The notes under the pieces: generated by a model | The model's database searches: none | What the model saw: the letters and a program-made list of their open reading frames with translations, nothing else | What the model was told of the DNA's origin: nothing | Origin: Aerococcus mictus | Lineage (GTDB): Bacteria > Bacillota > Bacilli > Lactobacillales > Aerococcaceae | Reading direction: 5' to 3' | NCBI RefSeq assembly: GCF_003286595.3 | Contig: NZ_CP132985.1 | Location: 372,001 to 436,000, forward strand | DNA: 64,000 bases | Part shown: piece by piece, positions 7,229 to 15,399 of the stretch | How the letters are laid out: each line of letters begins with the position of its first letter | How positions within the stretch are numbered: position 1 is the stretch's first letter | Program-made: the position numbers and the translations under genes

Positions 7229-9058
7229 GTGGCAGAAATCATTTTTGATAAATCGAGAAAAAATTTGAAACGTGTCTATGAACGAATCAAGAAAGGAACG
7301 ATGTCTAAGATTGTTAATCCTGAAGTCTTGTTTCTAGCCATGGGTGGTTATAATCGAACCTTTGAATTATTGCTTGCCATGGGTTTACAGAAAGATGATA
7401 TAGCGATCTTTTCAAATTTATATTTATCGCAAAACTTTATTGAAGAAACAGATGGTAAGCAAGTGCTATTGGTTAAGAAGATTAATTACTTAACAACAGT
7501 AAGAAAAGGTGAAAACTCGTCCTGGAAGTCCCTTGATTTAAATGTGGCTGATGCATTTGAAGAACAGATGATGGTATACGCTAACGCCACTCGTTCAGTA
7601 GGGAAGGGAAAGAATAAGACGGATTGGTTAAAACCTAGCATTGTGATCCTGGACGACCCTTCGCTTAATTTACAGTATGAAGGCCATAGATTCCGTTTCC
7701 AAACGAATCTCGGTTTTGTTCAAGTGAGAAATCGGAATGCTGACCCACTGGTGTTACTTGATGAGATTAAATATGTCGAGCCAGCTAAACGCATGATGTT
7801 TGCAATGTATCAGCAACAAGCGGTCAGTGAAGAACAAATATTGGACGCGCTAAGTCGCTTAATGTCAAAAGTGTGGCGTAGAGATGGCAATGTTTGGTAT
7901 GTAAAGCCAACAGAATTCAAGGAGATTGTAGGATCAAACGAACTCGCTAACGTTCTTAAGGACACTCAAGAGCTAGGTATTACCCAATTCAAGAGTAATA
8001 AGCGTTATCACCAAGAAAATGCACGCTGGATTGTGATCCCTGATGAAGCCTTTGAATTTAAAGGGTTTGACTATAAAGATGAAGAGCAATTGTTCCAAGA
8101 AGAACTGGAAGTCGAGAAGGAACAAGAGCAAGCTTTTGCCGAACAACAGGAAGAACAGCTTAACAAGATCCTGTTCAAAGAATTCACCCTTAATCTCAAG
8201 ACAGGCTATATCGGTAAGCAAATGGCACGAAGTGAGAATGAAACCTTGCAATCCTTTATTAGCACGACAGACGACATTGAGAACGAGGTGCAAGGAATCG
8301 AGTTGCTATCGCAAGCTAACACTGAAGAAGAATACAAGGAGATTAAGAAACATAATCTCTGTTATTTCCTCGATGGCGTATTCAAAGATGATGAACGCAA
8401 TGATAGCAATTACGTTGGTGGTAAACGCCTAATCAGTATTGATATTGACGATGGCGACTACACCCGAGAATCGATTGAAGACCGCTTACAGTCCTTAGAT
8501 CTTTTTGGTTTAGTGTATCCAACCCCTAAGTATTACTTCAATGGGGAGAAGCGCTGGCGAATCATTCTCATGGCAGACAAAGACATGACTAAAAAAGAGT
8601 ACAAGTACACGGTCAAGGGTGTGGCAGACATGTTAAGTCTTGAGTTTGACCCCGCAAGCGCTAAGATCTCACAACTCATGGGTTACCCCTTAGCTGAAAA
8701 AGATATCTCAACCGTGGTGGGCACACTCGTTAATGTGGATCAGTTCCAACCTGATGAAGATGAATCTGAACACCATGCGAACGTGGTGCAATTCAAAGAC
8801 AGTAACAAATCACTAATTGATTTCGATCATGCCCAAGCACGCCTGCTCAAAGAGGTCCTCACCAATGGTGTTCCAGAAGGCAGACGTAACGAAACTTATT
8901 ATCAAGTTATTAAATACTTACGAGATACCCAAGCCAATCCTGAGTATGAACTATGGTTTAAGGAAGCCCTCGACCTGGAAGCCCTTGTTAAAGACCAAAT
9001 GCGAGCAGACGGACTGGATGACCGTGAGATCGCACTCATTTGTAGAGAGGAGAACTAA
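7229..9058 (+). CDS. phage DNA primase, AEP-like with PriCT_1 C-terminus
   Basis: 609 residues. The N-terminal 300 residues are unrecognised, and residues about 275-310 are a very acidic coiled coil. Residues about 395-510 look like an archaeo-eukaryotic primase core: an acidic DxD-type strand (LISIDIDDGDY), YPTPKYYFNGEKRWRIIL, and DPASAKISQLMGYP. The C-terminal 60 residues (GVPEGRRNETYYQVIKYLR) match the PriCT_1 helical module. It should make primers at the phage origin just upstream, working with the adjacent helicase. The usual histidine after the TPS/TPK element is a tyrosine here. The family assignment is by motif only. Confidence 0.75.
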   Translation: MAEIIFDKSRKNLKRVYERIKKGTMSKIVNPEVLFLAMGGYNRTFELLLAMGLQKDDIAIFSNLYLSQNFIEETDGKQVLLVKKINYLTTVRKGENSSWKSLDLNVADAFEEQMMVYANATRSVGKGKNKTDWLKPSIVILDDPSLNLQYEGHRFRFQTNLGFVQVRNRNADPLVLLDEIKYVEPAKRMMFAMYQQQAVSEEQILDALSRLMSKVWRRDGNVWYVKPTEFKEIVGSNELANVLKDTQELGITQFKSNKRYHQENARWIVIPDEAFEFKGFDYKDEEQLFQEELEVEKEQEQAFAEQQEEQLNKILFKEFTLNLKTGYIGKQMARSENETLQSFISTTDDIENEVQGIELLSQANTEEEYKEIKKHNLCYFLDGVFKDDERNDSNYVGGKRLISIDIDDGDYTRESIEDRLQSLDLFGLVYPTPKYYFNGEKRWRIILMADKDMTKKEYKYTVKGVADMLSLEFDPASAKISQLMGYPLAEKDISTVVGTLVNVDQFQPDEDESEHHANVVQFKDSNKSLIDFDHAQARLLKEVLTNGVPEGRRNETYYQVIKYLRDTQANPEYELWFKEALDLEALVKDQMRADGLDDREIALICREEN

Positions 9059-9060
9059 TC

Positions 9061-10533
9061 GTGTATGACTTTTCAAAAGCACTAACTAACAATATCGAAC
9101 GAACGTACACCTATGCTTATGCCAGCAATGCTTTTCAATACCCTAAGCCCGCTTACGAATATAACGCCCTAGAGTTCTTTCACCGTCTACTAGAAATCGA
9201 GCCTTTCAAAGCTTTTATGAACCTCGAGCGTTATGGCTTCAAGCAAACCAAGCGAGCCCTCGACCGCTATGAGATCCCTTACACAGCAGATCAAGAGCGG
9301 CGAGCCCGAGTGTTCTATGACGTGACCACCCTCATGCTTGCCCGAAGTAGTGACTATGTTTCACTCGACTTAGGCACAGAAGACCTGGAGGGCACAGGCG
9401 TGGTCTTGTATAAAGCGCCTAACACTTATACCACATACGACACACTGGCGGTTGCTAAGTTTATCCGTAACTTACCTGCCCACCAGAAGGTTAATAATAC
9501 CATCTACACCGCTGAACTTCCTGACCTATTGAAACGCTCAAACGAACAGATGGAAGCCCTAGAAACATGCGTCACACACAAGGTCTCATGCTTAATTGGT
9601 GGTGCAGGGACAGGGAAATCATTTGTCACAGCGAATATCATTAATCAACTCAAAGAGAACGATCAGCGAGTGGTGGTGCTGGCGCCTACCCATAAAGCCA
9701 AGGAAGCCTTGCAAGAGAAGCTGGAGGACAACGTCACGGTTCGAACCATCCATAGCTATATTTATAAACCCGAAGATTGTGACGCTATCGTGATTGATGA
9801 AAGCGGTATGTTATCAACCCCACTCTTTAAAGGCCTAATCAATAATTATAAGAACCAGCAATTGGTGTTTGTAGGAGATAAGAACCAATTACCGCCGATC
9901 GAGTATGGACGTCCTTTTGAACTCTTGCAACAATCCGTTACGGTTAGCGAACTCAAAGAAAATAGACGGTCAGAAGCGGCGGACATTATCGCTTTAGGCA
10001 AAGAAGTTATTGGTATTCCACAAAACGCTAATATGAATACCCCAAACATTGTCTTTGCACCCACGATCCAATCTGCTTTTGAAGATGAAGGAGCAGAGGT
10101 CTTACTCACTTTCACTAATGCAGACGTGAAAGGAACTAACGAGCAACAAAAACTTAAAGACGCTCCTGCCTCGATTTACCCCGAGTTTTCAATTGGCGAC
10201 AAGATCATTGCTAAAACGAACAAGAAGGGAAAACACTTTAATGGTGAACTGTTTACGATTATTGATTATGACCTCATTGAGAGCAAGACAACGGGAAGAA
10301 AAGTACGGCTTAACACGCCGCAAGACTTGGCTTACAATTTCGATCTCGCATACGGACTAACGATCCACAAGTCACAAGGCAGCGAATGGGACGTGGTGGC
10401 CTATAAACCAAGCGATCTCGACACCCGTAACTTGGCATACGTGGCAATCACTCGAGCCAAGAAAAAGCTAGTCATTATAGGGGACTTGAAATCAGAGTAC
10501 TTAGCACAGGACGACTGGAGGTTTATTAGTTGA
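9061..10533 (+). CDS. SF1 DNA helicase, RecD2/Pif1-like
   Basis: 490 residues. Walker A is GGAGTGKSF near residue 185, followed by VVVLAPTHKAKEAL (motif Ia), DAIVIDESGML (Walker B), FVGDKNQLPPI (motif III), and a UvrD_C_2-type C-terminus with YGLTIHKSQGSEWD and YVAITRAKKKLV (motifs V and VI). The first 160 residues may be a specificity domain. It starts at GTG 9061, 2 bp after the primase stop, and should unwind DNA for phage replication or recombination. Confidence 0.9.
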   Translation: MYDFSKALTNNIERTYTYAYASNAFQYPKPAYEYNALEFFHRLLEIEPFKAFMNLERYGFKQTKRALDRYEIPYTADQERRARVFYDVTTLMLARSSDYVSLDLGTEDLEGTGVVLYKAPNTYTTYDTLAVAKFIRNLPAHQKVNNTIYTAELPDLLKRSNEQMEALETCVTHKVSCLIGGAGTGKSFVTANIINQLKENDQRVVVLAPTHKAKEALQEKLEDNVTVRTIHSYIYKPEDCDAIVIDESGMLSTPLFKGLINNYKNQQLVFVGDKNQLPPIEYGRPFELLQQSVTVSELKENRRSEAADIIALGKEVIGIPQNANMNTPNIVFAPTIQSAFEDEGAEVLLTFTNADVKGTNEQQKLKDAPASIYPEFSIGDKIIAKTNKKGKHFNGELFTIIDYDLIESKTTGRKVRLNTPQDLAYNFDLAYGLTIHKSQGSEWDVVAYKPSDLDTRNLAYVAITRAKKKLVIIGDLKSEYLAQDDWRFIS

Positions 10534-11003
10534 AGTTAATCGCATTTGATCAGTCCACAACAGCAACTGGTTTTTGCGTGATGGAGATGGGAAGTGCAGA
10601 CATTATCGCTTATGACGTGATTAAACCCGTAGGCGAAGTGAATGACCGCATTAGAGAAATAATCCGCAAGGCCATGTGGCTTTGCGAACATTACGAGGTA
10701 GGCTTTGTGTTTATTGAAGGCATACAGGTACAGCGTAACCCCGTAGTGTACGAGAAACTAGCCAAGCTGGAAGGCACATTAGAAATTTGTTTAGAAGAAA
10801 AAGGGTATTTCGTGAATGTGATAAAAGCGAGCGAATGGCGCAAGTTGGTGGGCATTAAAGCCCGTAAGCGCAAAGACGCTAAGAAAGCAGCCATAGCCAT
10901 GGTGAAAGACCTTTATGACATAGAACCGACTGAAGACGAGTGCGAAGCCATCCTTTTCGCACGAGCCTTTAGCCTACAAGATTGGGAAGGAGTACCAGAA
11001 TGA
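10530..11003 (+). CDS. RuvC-like Holliday junction resolvase
   Basis: 157 residues with the RNase H-fold acidic residues: D7 in AFDQSTTATG, E63 in FIEGIQ, and the C-terminal acidic cluster D136/E139 in DECEAILFARAF. Phage RuvC-like enzymes of this type resolve branched DNA before packaging. It starts at TTG 10530, overlapping the helicase stop by 4 bp, so it is translationally coupled to the replication genes. Confidence 0.85.
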   Translation: MKLIAFDQSTTATGFCVMEMGSADIIAYDVIKPVGEVNDRIREIIRKAMWLCEHYEVGFVFIEGIQVQRNPVVYEKLAKLEGTLEICLEEKGYFVNVIKASEWRKLVGIKARKRKDAKKAAIAMVKDLYDIEPTEDECEAILFARAFSLQDWEGVPE

Positions 11004-11053
11004 CCTTAACAAAAGAAGAACTCAAGAAACTAGTCGAAGAAATGATCGGGTAA
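11000..11053 (+). CDS. 17-residue micro-ORF after the resolvase
   Basis: ATG at 11000 overlaps the resolvase stop, has AAGGAG 7 nt upstream, and encodes MTLTKEELKKLVEEMIG, a single acidic helix. The ideal ribosome binding site and overlap make translation credible, but no homologue or function can be judged from sequence. Confidence 0.35.
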   Translation: MTLTKEELKKLVEEMIG

Positions 11054-11066
11054 GGAGGCAACAGAC

Positions 11067-11312
11067 ATGGAAGATAAAAACCCAGTTCTTTATTTCTTTG
11101 CGGCTTGTGGTGTTTTTACAATGCTTGCTTTCATTGTTTTGCTTTTAACAACATTCTTCAAAGACCAACACCCACTGGAAGTCACTAGCCAACCCGAACT
11201 CATTGGTCAATACGACATAACGGGTGATAGTTACACCAAACGCACTTTACAAATCTATCGCATTGAAACAAATCAAGGCGAAGAACTGGTCGCCACAGAA
11301 TGGAGGAACTAG
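11067..11312 (+). CDS. small single-pass membrane protein
   Basis: 81 residues with one transmembrane segment at about residues 8-30 (LYFFAACGVFTMLAFIVLLLTTFF) and a soluble C-terminal domain of about 50 residues. A ribosome binding site (AAGGAGG) precedes the ATG. Function unknown; it begins a run of small accessory genes. Confidence 0.65.
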   Translation: MEDKNPVLYFFAACGVFTMLAFIVLLLTTFFKDQHPLEVTSQPELIGQYDITGDSYTKRTLQIYRIETNQGEELVATEWRN

Positions 11313-11314
11313 TG

Positions 11315-11794
11315 ATGGATAACTATGAAGTCTTGAACCAACGCTTAGAAGAATACGAAGAAAAAGTCGAGAGAACCAAAGAGTTTCTAAACCTACTGGA
11401 AGTCAGTGGAGATATCCCACAGCAAGGTGATCAGTACTGGTATATCCATAAAGTGGTTATGCCAATGATTTGGGATAATGACCCAACTGATTATGACCGC
11501 TTAAAAGAAGGAAATACTTACCCGACTAAAGACCACTGCCAATACGAACTTGAGAAAGACGCCGTAGCAGACGAACTCAAAGCTTTATCAGACGTAGACG
11601 ATGATTATGATTGGGGTAATAAATACGCTTATGGATTAGCTTGTGTAGATGAAGGTTTGTATTCAGTAGAAATGTCTTATCCTGTCGCTAATGCCATTAT
11701 GTTTTCTAGCAAAGAAAAATTATGGCAAGCGGTCGACTTAGTTGGAGGGAAACGCATAAAAGATTTTCTGTTTGGGGTGATTGATGATGAGTGA
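11315..11794 (+). CDS. hypothetical protein related to the next gene (DUF1642-like end)
   Basis: 159 residues from ATG 11315 (GGAGG 8 nt upstream); a longer start at 11300 overlaps the preceding gene and has no binding site. Residues 1-35 are a coiled coil. The C-terminus (LWQAVDLVGGKRIKDFLFGVIDDE) resembles the end of the next protein (LDAIDKVGRDRIKRHLFRGIHDE), suggesting a duplicated domain. Acidic overall. Function unknown. Confidence 0.65.
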   Translation: MDNYEVLNQRLEEYEEKVERTKEFLNLLEVSGDIPQQGDQYWYIHKVVMPMIWDNDPTDYDRLKEGNTYPTKDHCQYELEKDAVADELKALSDVDDDYDWGNKYAYGLACVDEGLYSVEMSYPVANAIMFSSKEKLWQAVDLVGGKRIKDFLFGVIDDE

Positions 11795-12188
11795 AAAGGT
11801 AAAAGTGCCACAAATCGTGGCGGAATACTTAGAAATGCAAGAAAAAGTTAATCATTGGGTGGACCAAAGTGATTATAACGATAGAGCAAAATTGCTACAC
11901 GAAGCACAAAAGAATGGTTACGAGATCGAAACCGCTGAAGACGTGATGAAAGAGTTGGAAGACCTAACAATCAATAAAGATTCTACCCTTTATAAGTTAG
12001 ATTTCTATTCTATAATCGCTTTCGACTATCAAAGAGAAGAACTGTTTGTGGATACCGTTCCTTATGCCGCAGCAAATACTCCTTTATTTTTAACAGAAAC
12101 TGAAGCTTTAGACGCTATCGATAAAGTGGGCAGAGACCGAATCAAAAGACATTTATTTAGGGGAATACATGATGAAATTGAAGATTGA
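11787..12188 (+). CDS. DUF1642-like phage protein
   Basis: 133 residues from ATG 11787, placed 6 nt after GGGGTGA. It begins MSEKVKVPQIVAEYLEMQEK, the N-terminal pattern of the DUF1642 family, followed by a NGYEIE-type segment and a C-terminal helix shared with the upstream protein. A related N-terminus is fused to dUTPase at 12474. The family has no known activity. Confidence 0.65.
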   Translation: MSEKVKVPQIVAEYLEMQEKVNHWVDQSDYNDRAKLLHEAQKNGYEIETAEDVMKELEDLTINKDSTLYKLDFYSIIAFDYQREELFVDTVPYAAANTPLFLTETEALDAIDKVGRDRIKRHLFRGIHDEIED

Positions 12189-12390
12189 CCTTAATTACCA
12201 CTATGAATCCAACATAAGTGAAGACGAGCGAATAAAAATTATGGAATACTTGCATGACGATAACGGTATGTTGTCAAATGATTTCGTTAGAGAAATTGAA
12301 GCAGAATTCAATGACGTGACCTTTATCCAAGACGGAAGAGATGAATGGGGCATTATAGATGATCTTACAATTGGAATTGACTATCCCTGA
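12172..12390 (+). CDS. small acidic phage protein
   Basis: 72 residues from ATG 12172 (a second ATG lies 3 bp upstream), overlapping the previous gene and preceded by AGGGG. It is rich in D and E with no recognised domain. The 83 bp that follow, up to the dUTPase gene, hold nothing evident beyond its ribosome binding site. Confidence 0.6.
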   Translation: MKLKIDLNYHYESNISEDERIKIMEYLHDDNGMLSNDFVREIEAEFNDVTFIQDGRDEWGIIDDLTIGIDYP

Positions 12391-12473
12391 AACGAGTTTT
12401 ATCGCTAATTACACATGCGTTTATGCAAAAGGTTGTCACATTCCAAGCTATATTCAAATCGAGGTGATAGCAG

Positions 12474-13130
12474 ATGAGTAACAAAATACTTGTCCCACAA
12501 GTGGTGGCGACATGGATCGAGAACCGTTTCGAAGGTGGCTTTGAACAAGGCTTTACCTTAAAGGATCTCTTTTTTAACAATCATTATGACCCAATTGACG
12601 AACGACTGGAAGCTTGGTTGTTTTCAAGCGAGGAAGAAGAAAATATTCAGCGTCAAAAGATCTTACTGGAAGCTATTGTGAACGGTTATGAAGTAAGGGA
12701 CGATGAACAGATACTAAGGGTTAAACGCCTAACAAATACCGCTAAATTGCCCACCAAGGCTCATGAAACAGACGCTGGTTTTGATATCTATGCTGATCAA
12801 AAGTTTGAAGCGGACGAGAATAGTATTATGCCTAAAACCGTTTCAACAGGAATAGCGATTAAAATTCCTGACGGTTATTACGGACGATTGGTAGGGCGAA
12901 GCGGCTTAACAAGTCACACAGGCTTAAGAGTACACGAAGGCATTATTGATAGCGGCTATACAGGGGAACTCAAGGTCATGTGTAGCTTTGTTTGTCCTTA
13001 TGCCGTTAACAAAGGTAATAAGATTGCCCAACTCATCATTCAACCCTTACCAGCATTCGAAGTATTAGAAGTTGACGAGCTACCGCAAACTGACCGCAAC
13101 ACTGGTGGCTTTGGGAGCACGGGCGTATGA
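12474..13130 (+). CDS. dut: DUF1642-type domain fused to dUTPase
   Basis: 218 residues. Residues 83-218 form a trimeric dUTPase with all five motifs: DAGFDIYA (100-107), GRSGL, GIIDSGYTGEL, GNKIAQLII and RNTGGFGSTG. It converts dUTP to dUMP and pyrophosphate, keeping uracil out of phage DNA. Residues 1-80 (KILVPQVVATWIENRF, ILLEAIVNGYEV) look like the DUF1642 N-terminus of the gene at 11787, so this is a domain fusion. Ordinary dUTPases are about 140-150 residues long. The start has a good GAGGTGAT binding site. Confidence 0.92.
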   Translation: MSNKILVPQVVATWIENRFEGGFEQGFTLKDLFFNNHYDPIDERLEAWLFSSEEEENIQRQKILLEAIVNGYEVRDDEQILRVKRLTNTAKLPTKAHETDAGFDIYADQKFEADENSIMPKTVSTGIAIKIPDGYYGRLVGRSGLTSHTGLRVHEGIIDSGYTGELKVMCSFVCPYAVNKGNKIAQLIIQPLPAFEVLEVDELPQTDRNTGGFGSTGV

Positions 13131-13279
13131 GTAAAACATGTCCATGGCTTAGGTATAAAAAACTTGATTTTTTAGTTTCGTGCAATGAATGGCAATACGA
13201 GCTAACGTCTATGGAATGGAACACATATAACTATTGCCCGTTTTGTGGCAGACAAATTGAATGGAGGGACGCTTTATGA
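13127..13279 (+). CDS. 50-residue zinc-ribbon-like protein
   Basis: ATG 13127 overlaps the dUTPase stop (ATGA), and its own stop overlaps the next start in the same way. The product has cysteines at positions 5, 19, 38 and 41, ending in a CPFCGRQIEW knuckle, so a small zinc ribbon is likely. Overlaps on both sides support translation. Function unknown. Confidence 0.7.
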   Translation: MSKTCPWLRYKKLDFLVSCNEWQYELTSMEWNTYNYCPFCGRQIEWRDAL

Positions 13280-13698
13280 TTCCTAAATTTAGAGCGTGGA
13301 ATAAACTTACACAAACAATGGAACCCGTTAATACCATGGATTTTAACTATGGAGAAATTAACACTTTTGATGGTTGTGGCTGTCAAGATAATACCCTAAG
13401 TTTTGACGACATTATCCTGATGAGATGGACGGGATTAACAGATATGAACGGCGTTGACTTATACGAAGGCGATATTGTCAAAGATTATGGTCTATGTTCA
13501 GTATCTCTTGTTAAATTTGGTGAATATTCAGCCCAACATTGGGAGGAATTTTCCAACGAACCTGATCTTTATCCACACGTTGGTTTTTATATGACCCTTG
13601 ACAAAAGTGATGATTACCAAACAGCTTTAGAGTTCTTTGGTGATTTTGAAATCATTGCTAACGTGTACGAGAACCCCGAGGTGATGGGATATGAATAA
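13276..13698 (+). CDS. YopX-family phage protein
   Basis: 140 residues from ATG 13276, which overlaps the previous stop; it begins MIPKFRAWNKLTQTM. The YopX pattern is clear: RAWNK at the start, MRWTGLTDMNGVDLYEGDIVK in the middle, and a C-terminal FEIIANVYENPEV. YopX proteins are common in Gram-positive phages. Their biochemical function is unknown. Confidence 0.88.
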   Translation: MIPKFRAWNKLTQTMEPVNTMDFNYGEINTFDGCGCQDNTLSFDDIILMRWTGLTDMNGVDLYEGDIVKDYGLCSVSLVKFGEYSAQHWEEFSNEPDLYPHVGFYMTLDKSDDYQTALEFFGDFEIIANVYENPEVMGYE

Positions 13699-14014
13699 AT
13701 ATACAGTGCTCAACACCTTGTTTGAATTATCAAAAGAAAGCGATGATTTAAAAAGAGGCATTAAAATTTTAGAAGCCATTGAATGGATTCAAGGGAAAGA
13801 TGAACGGGAAAGCAAGTATGAATTTATCGATAGAGAAATTAACGAAAATTGGGACGACCATGTTCGCGGACGTATTGTTTCTGTTATTGAAAACGCTAAT
13901 TCAAACTTTATTAATGATTTCCCTAACTCATCAAGCATAACGTGGTTAACCGATAAATTATCTGAAGCAACTCAAGAAGGTGTATTAGAAATCTTTGGCA
14001 TTAGAAAGAGGTAA
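13691..14014 (+). CDS. hypothetical phage protein
   Basis: 107 residues, largely helical and charged, starting 8 bp before the end of the YopX gene with GAGGTGATG upstream. No domain recognised. Confidence 0.6.
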   Translation: MNKYTVLNTLFELSKESDDLKRGIKILEAIEWIQGKDERESKYEFIDREINENWDDHVRGRIVSVIENANSNFINDFPNSSSITWLTDKLSEATQEGVLEIFGIRKR

Positions 14015-14018
14015 AAAA

Positions 14019-14264
14019 ATGAATAAAGCAGAAGCGATTAGAATTTTAAAGAAAGAATTATACAAGATTGACTTTTCTGGACTTAGTGAAGAAAACCTAG
14101 AAAAGGTACAAAGGTATGTGGATCTTTACACGGTCATTCAGTGGCTAAAAAGAGAAAGCTTTCGAGCCATTCCAAATTCTATCGATGTTCAAGAAGCATG
14201 GAATAATATAGCGAAAGGGTGGGAAACGATTTTCGATGAAAATGAAGAATCAGAAAACAATTAA
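14019..14264 (+). CDS. hypothetical phage protein
   Basis: 81 residues from ATG 14019, which has AAAGAGG 8 nt upstream; the longer frame from 13995 overlaps the previous gene without a binding site. Helical and acidic at the C-terminus. It overlaps the start of the PnuC-like gene by 29 bp. Confidence 0.6.
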   Translation: MNKAEAIRILKKELYKIDFSGLSEENLEKVQRYVDLYTVIQWLKRESFRAIPNSIDVQEAWNNIAKGWETIFDENEESENN

Positions 14265-14862
14265 TATCATAGTTGACCTCGCACTGGTGGTCATTACAGT
14301 TTGGGGATCATTTCAAAATGGTTGGTTTAATTTGCCTAACTTGGTTTCTTACTTAGGGCTTATAGGCGTGATTGGTTTAGCCAAGAAATGGCAAGGAAAT
14401 TTTATTTTTAATGGTATTCAAAATTTGTCAGCCGCTATTGTGGCAGGGCGTAGCAAAATTTATGGCGATATGTTTACCAGCCTTTATTACTTGATCACTC
14501 AATTCTTTGGCTATCGAGAATGGGAAAACCATAAGGACCGTGATGGCTTAGTCAAGATTGACGAGCATACTAATTGGCGAATGGTTTTGTTTGCTATCTT
14601 TATTGGCTTTTTCCTGCTTGGGGGCTTGAGCTGGTGGCTTGGTGGTGTCTATATCTTTTGGGACGCTTTTAACAATGCGACCGCCATCATTGCCCAATAT
14701 ATGCAAGTAGTACAGCGTAAACGATCGAGCTGGATCCTATGGTTGGTTACAAATGTCGTCTCAATGAGTTTATTTTTAAGCGTGGGCGTTCCGCAAATGG
14801 CCATTATGTATTTTGTGTTCTCACTGAATGCCGTGCGTGGTTGGTTGAACTGGGGCATGTAA
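14236..14862 (+). CDS. pnuC: PnuC-like nicotinamide riboside transporter
   Basis: 208 residues with about seven hydrophobic segments. PnuC signatures are present: LYYLITQFFGYREW before the central loop, NNATAIIAQYMQVVQRKRSSWILWLVTN near residue 160, and a final aromatic helix. PnuC carries nicotinamide riboside across the membrane, and a kinase then traps it for NAD synthesis. No NadR or Nampt gene is visible nearby, so it would feed the host's NAD salvage. It is an auxiliary metabolic gene within the small-gene cluster. Confidence 0.82.
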   Translation: MKMKNQKTINIIVDLALVVITVWGSFQNGWFNLPNLVSYLGLIGVIGLAKKWQGNFIFNGIQNLSAAIVAGRSKIYGDMFTSLYYLITQFFGYREWENHKDRDGLVKIDEHTNWRMVLFAIFIGFFLLGGLSWWLGGVYIFWDAFNNATAIIAQYMQVVQRKRSSWILWLVTNVVSMSLFLSVGVPQMAIMYFVFSLNAVRGWLNWGM

Positions 14863-14894
14863 AAAAGAAAACGAAAGGTAGTGTTACATTAATA

Positions 14895-15128
14895 ATGATT
14901 AAGGTATATAGCAAAACAGTATGTGGCGGTTGTGATATGGTAAAGCATTATTTAGATATGAATAAGCTAGACTATACGGTAATTAACCTAGACGAGGATC
15001 AAGAAGCGATGGACTTAGTCCAATCTAAAGGCATTATGGGTGTGCCAATCGTGGTGGTTAATGACGATTGGGAACGTGCCATTGTTGGTTTTAATCCCGT
15101 AGCAATTGACGACTTGATTAAGGGGTGA
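14895..15128 (+). CDS. NrdH/glutaredoxin-like redoxin
   Basis: 77 residues from ATG 14895, beginning MIKVYSKTVCGGCDMVKHYL. The CxxC active site is C10-G-G-C13, and the cis-proline is in GVPIVVV. The thioredoxin-fold protein probably donates electrons to ribonucleotide reductase, raising dNTP supply during infection. A longer in-frame reading overlaps pnuC and is not credible. The binding site is weak (GAAAGG about 15 nt upstream). Confidence 0.8.
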   Translation: MIKVYSKTVCGGCDMVKHYLDMNKLDYTVINLDEDQEAMDLVQSKGIMGVPIVVVNDDWERAIVGFNPVAIDDLIKG

Positions 15129-15133
15129 CAACC

Positions 15134-15397
15134 ATGTTTGAATCAATCACCGATGAAATGGCTAAGCTATACGAAAGCAAGAACCATGATTATGGCAATA
15201 GTTTTGATAAGTCAATGGATCAGTTCGGACTGGTGGCCAGTGCGATCAGGTTAGGGGACAAGTATAATCGATTTAGTGAATTAATTAATAGTGACCAGCA
15301 GCAGGTTAAAGACGAATCCATACGTGATACTTTAATTGATCTTGCCAATTATAGCGTGATGACGATCATGTGGCTTGACAATCAAAGGGGTGACTAG
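15134..15397 (+). CDS. DUF1599-type protein
   Basis: 87 residues from ATG 15134 (AAGGGG 8 nt upstream; a GTG at 15125 is also in frame). The DUF1599 pattern is visible: KNHDYGNSFDKSM near the start, IRLGDKYNRFSEL in the middle and RDTLIDLANYSVMTIMWL near the end. The family is associated with phage nucleotide modification, though its reaction is not defined. It is adjacent to the redoxin. Confidence 0.8.
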   Translation: MFESITDEMAKLYESKNHDYGNSFDKSMDQFGLVASAIRLGDKYNRFSELINSDQQQVKDESIRDTLIDLANYSVMTIMWLDNQRGD

Positions 15398-15399
15398 GT

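Noticed and set aside
8043..8432. 129-residue frame within the primase gene
   Set aside because: Out-of-frame shadow; basic low-complexity product with no binding site.
14739..14894. N-terminal extension of the redoxin gene into pnuC
   Set aside because: The redoxin fold begins exactly at ATG 14895; the extension overlaps pnuC and matches nothing.
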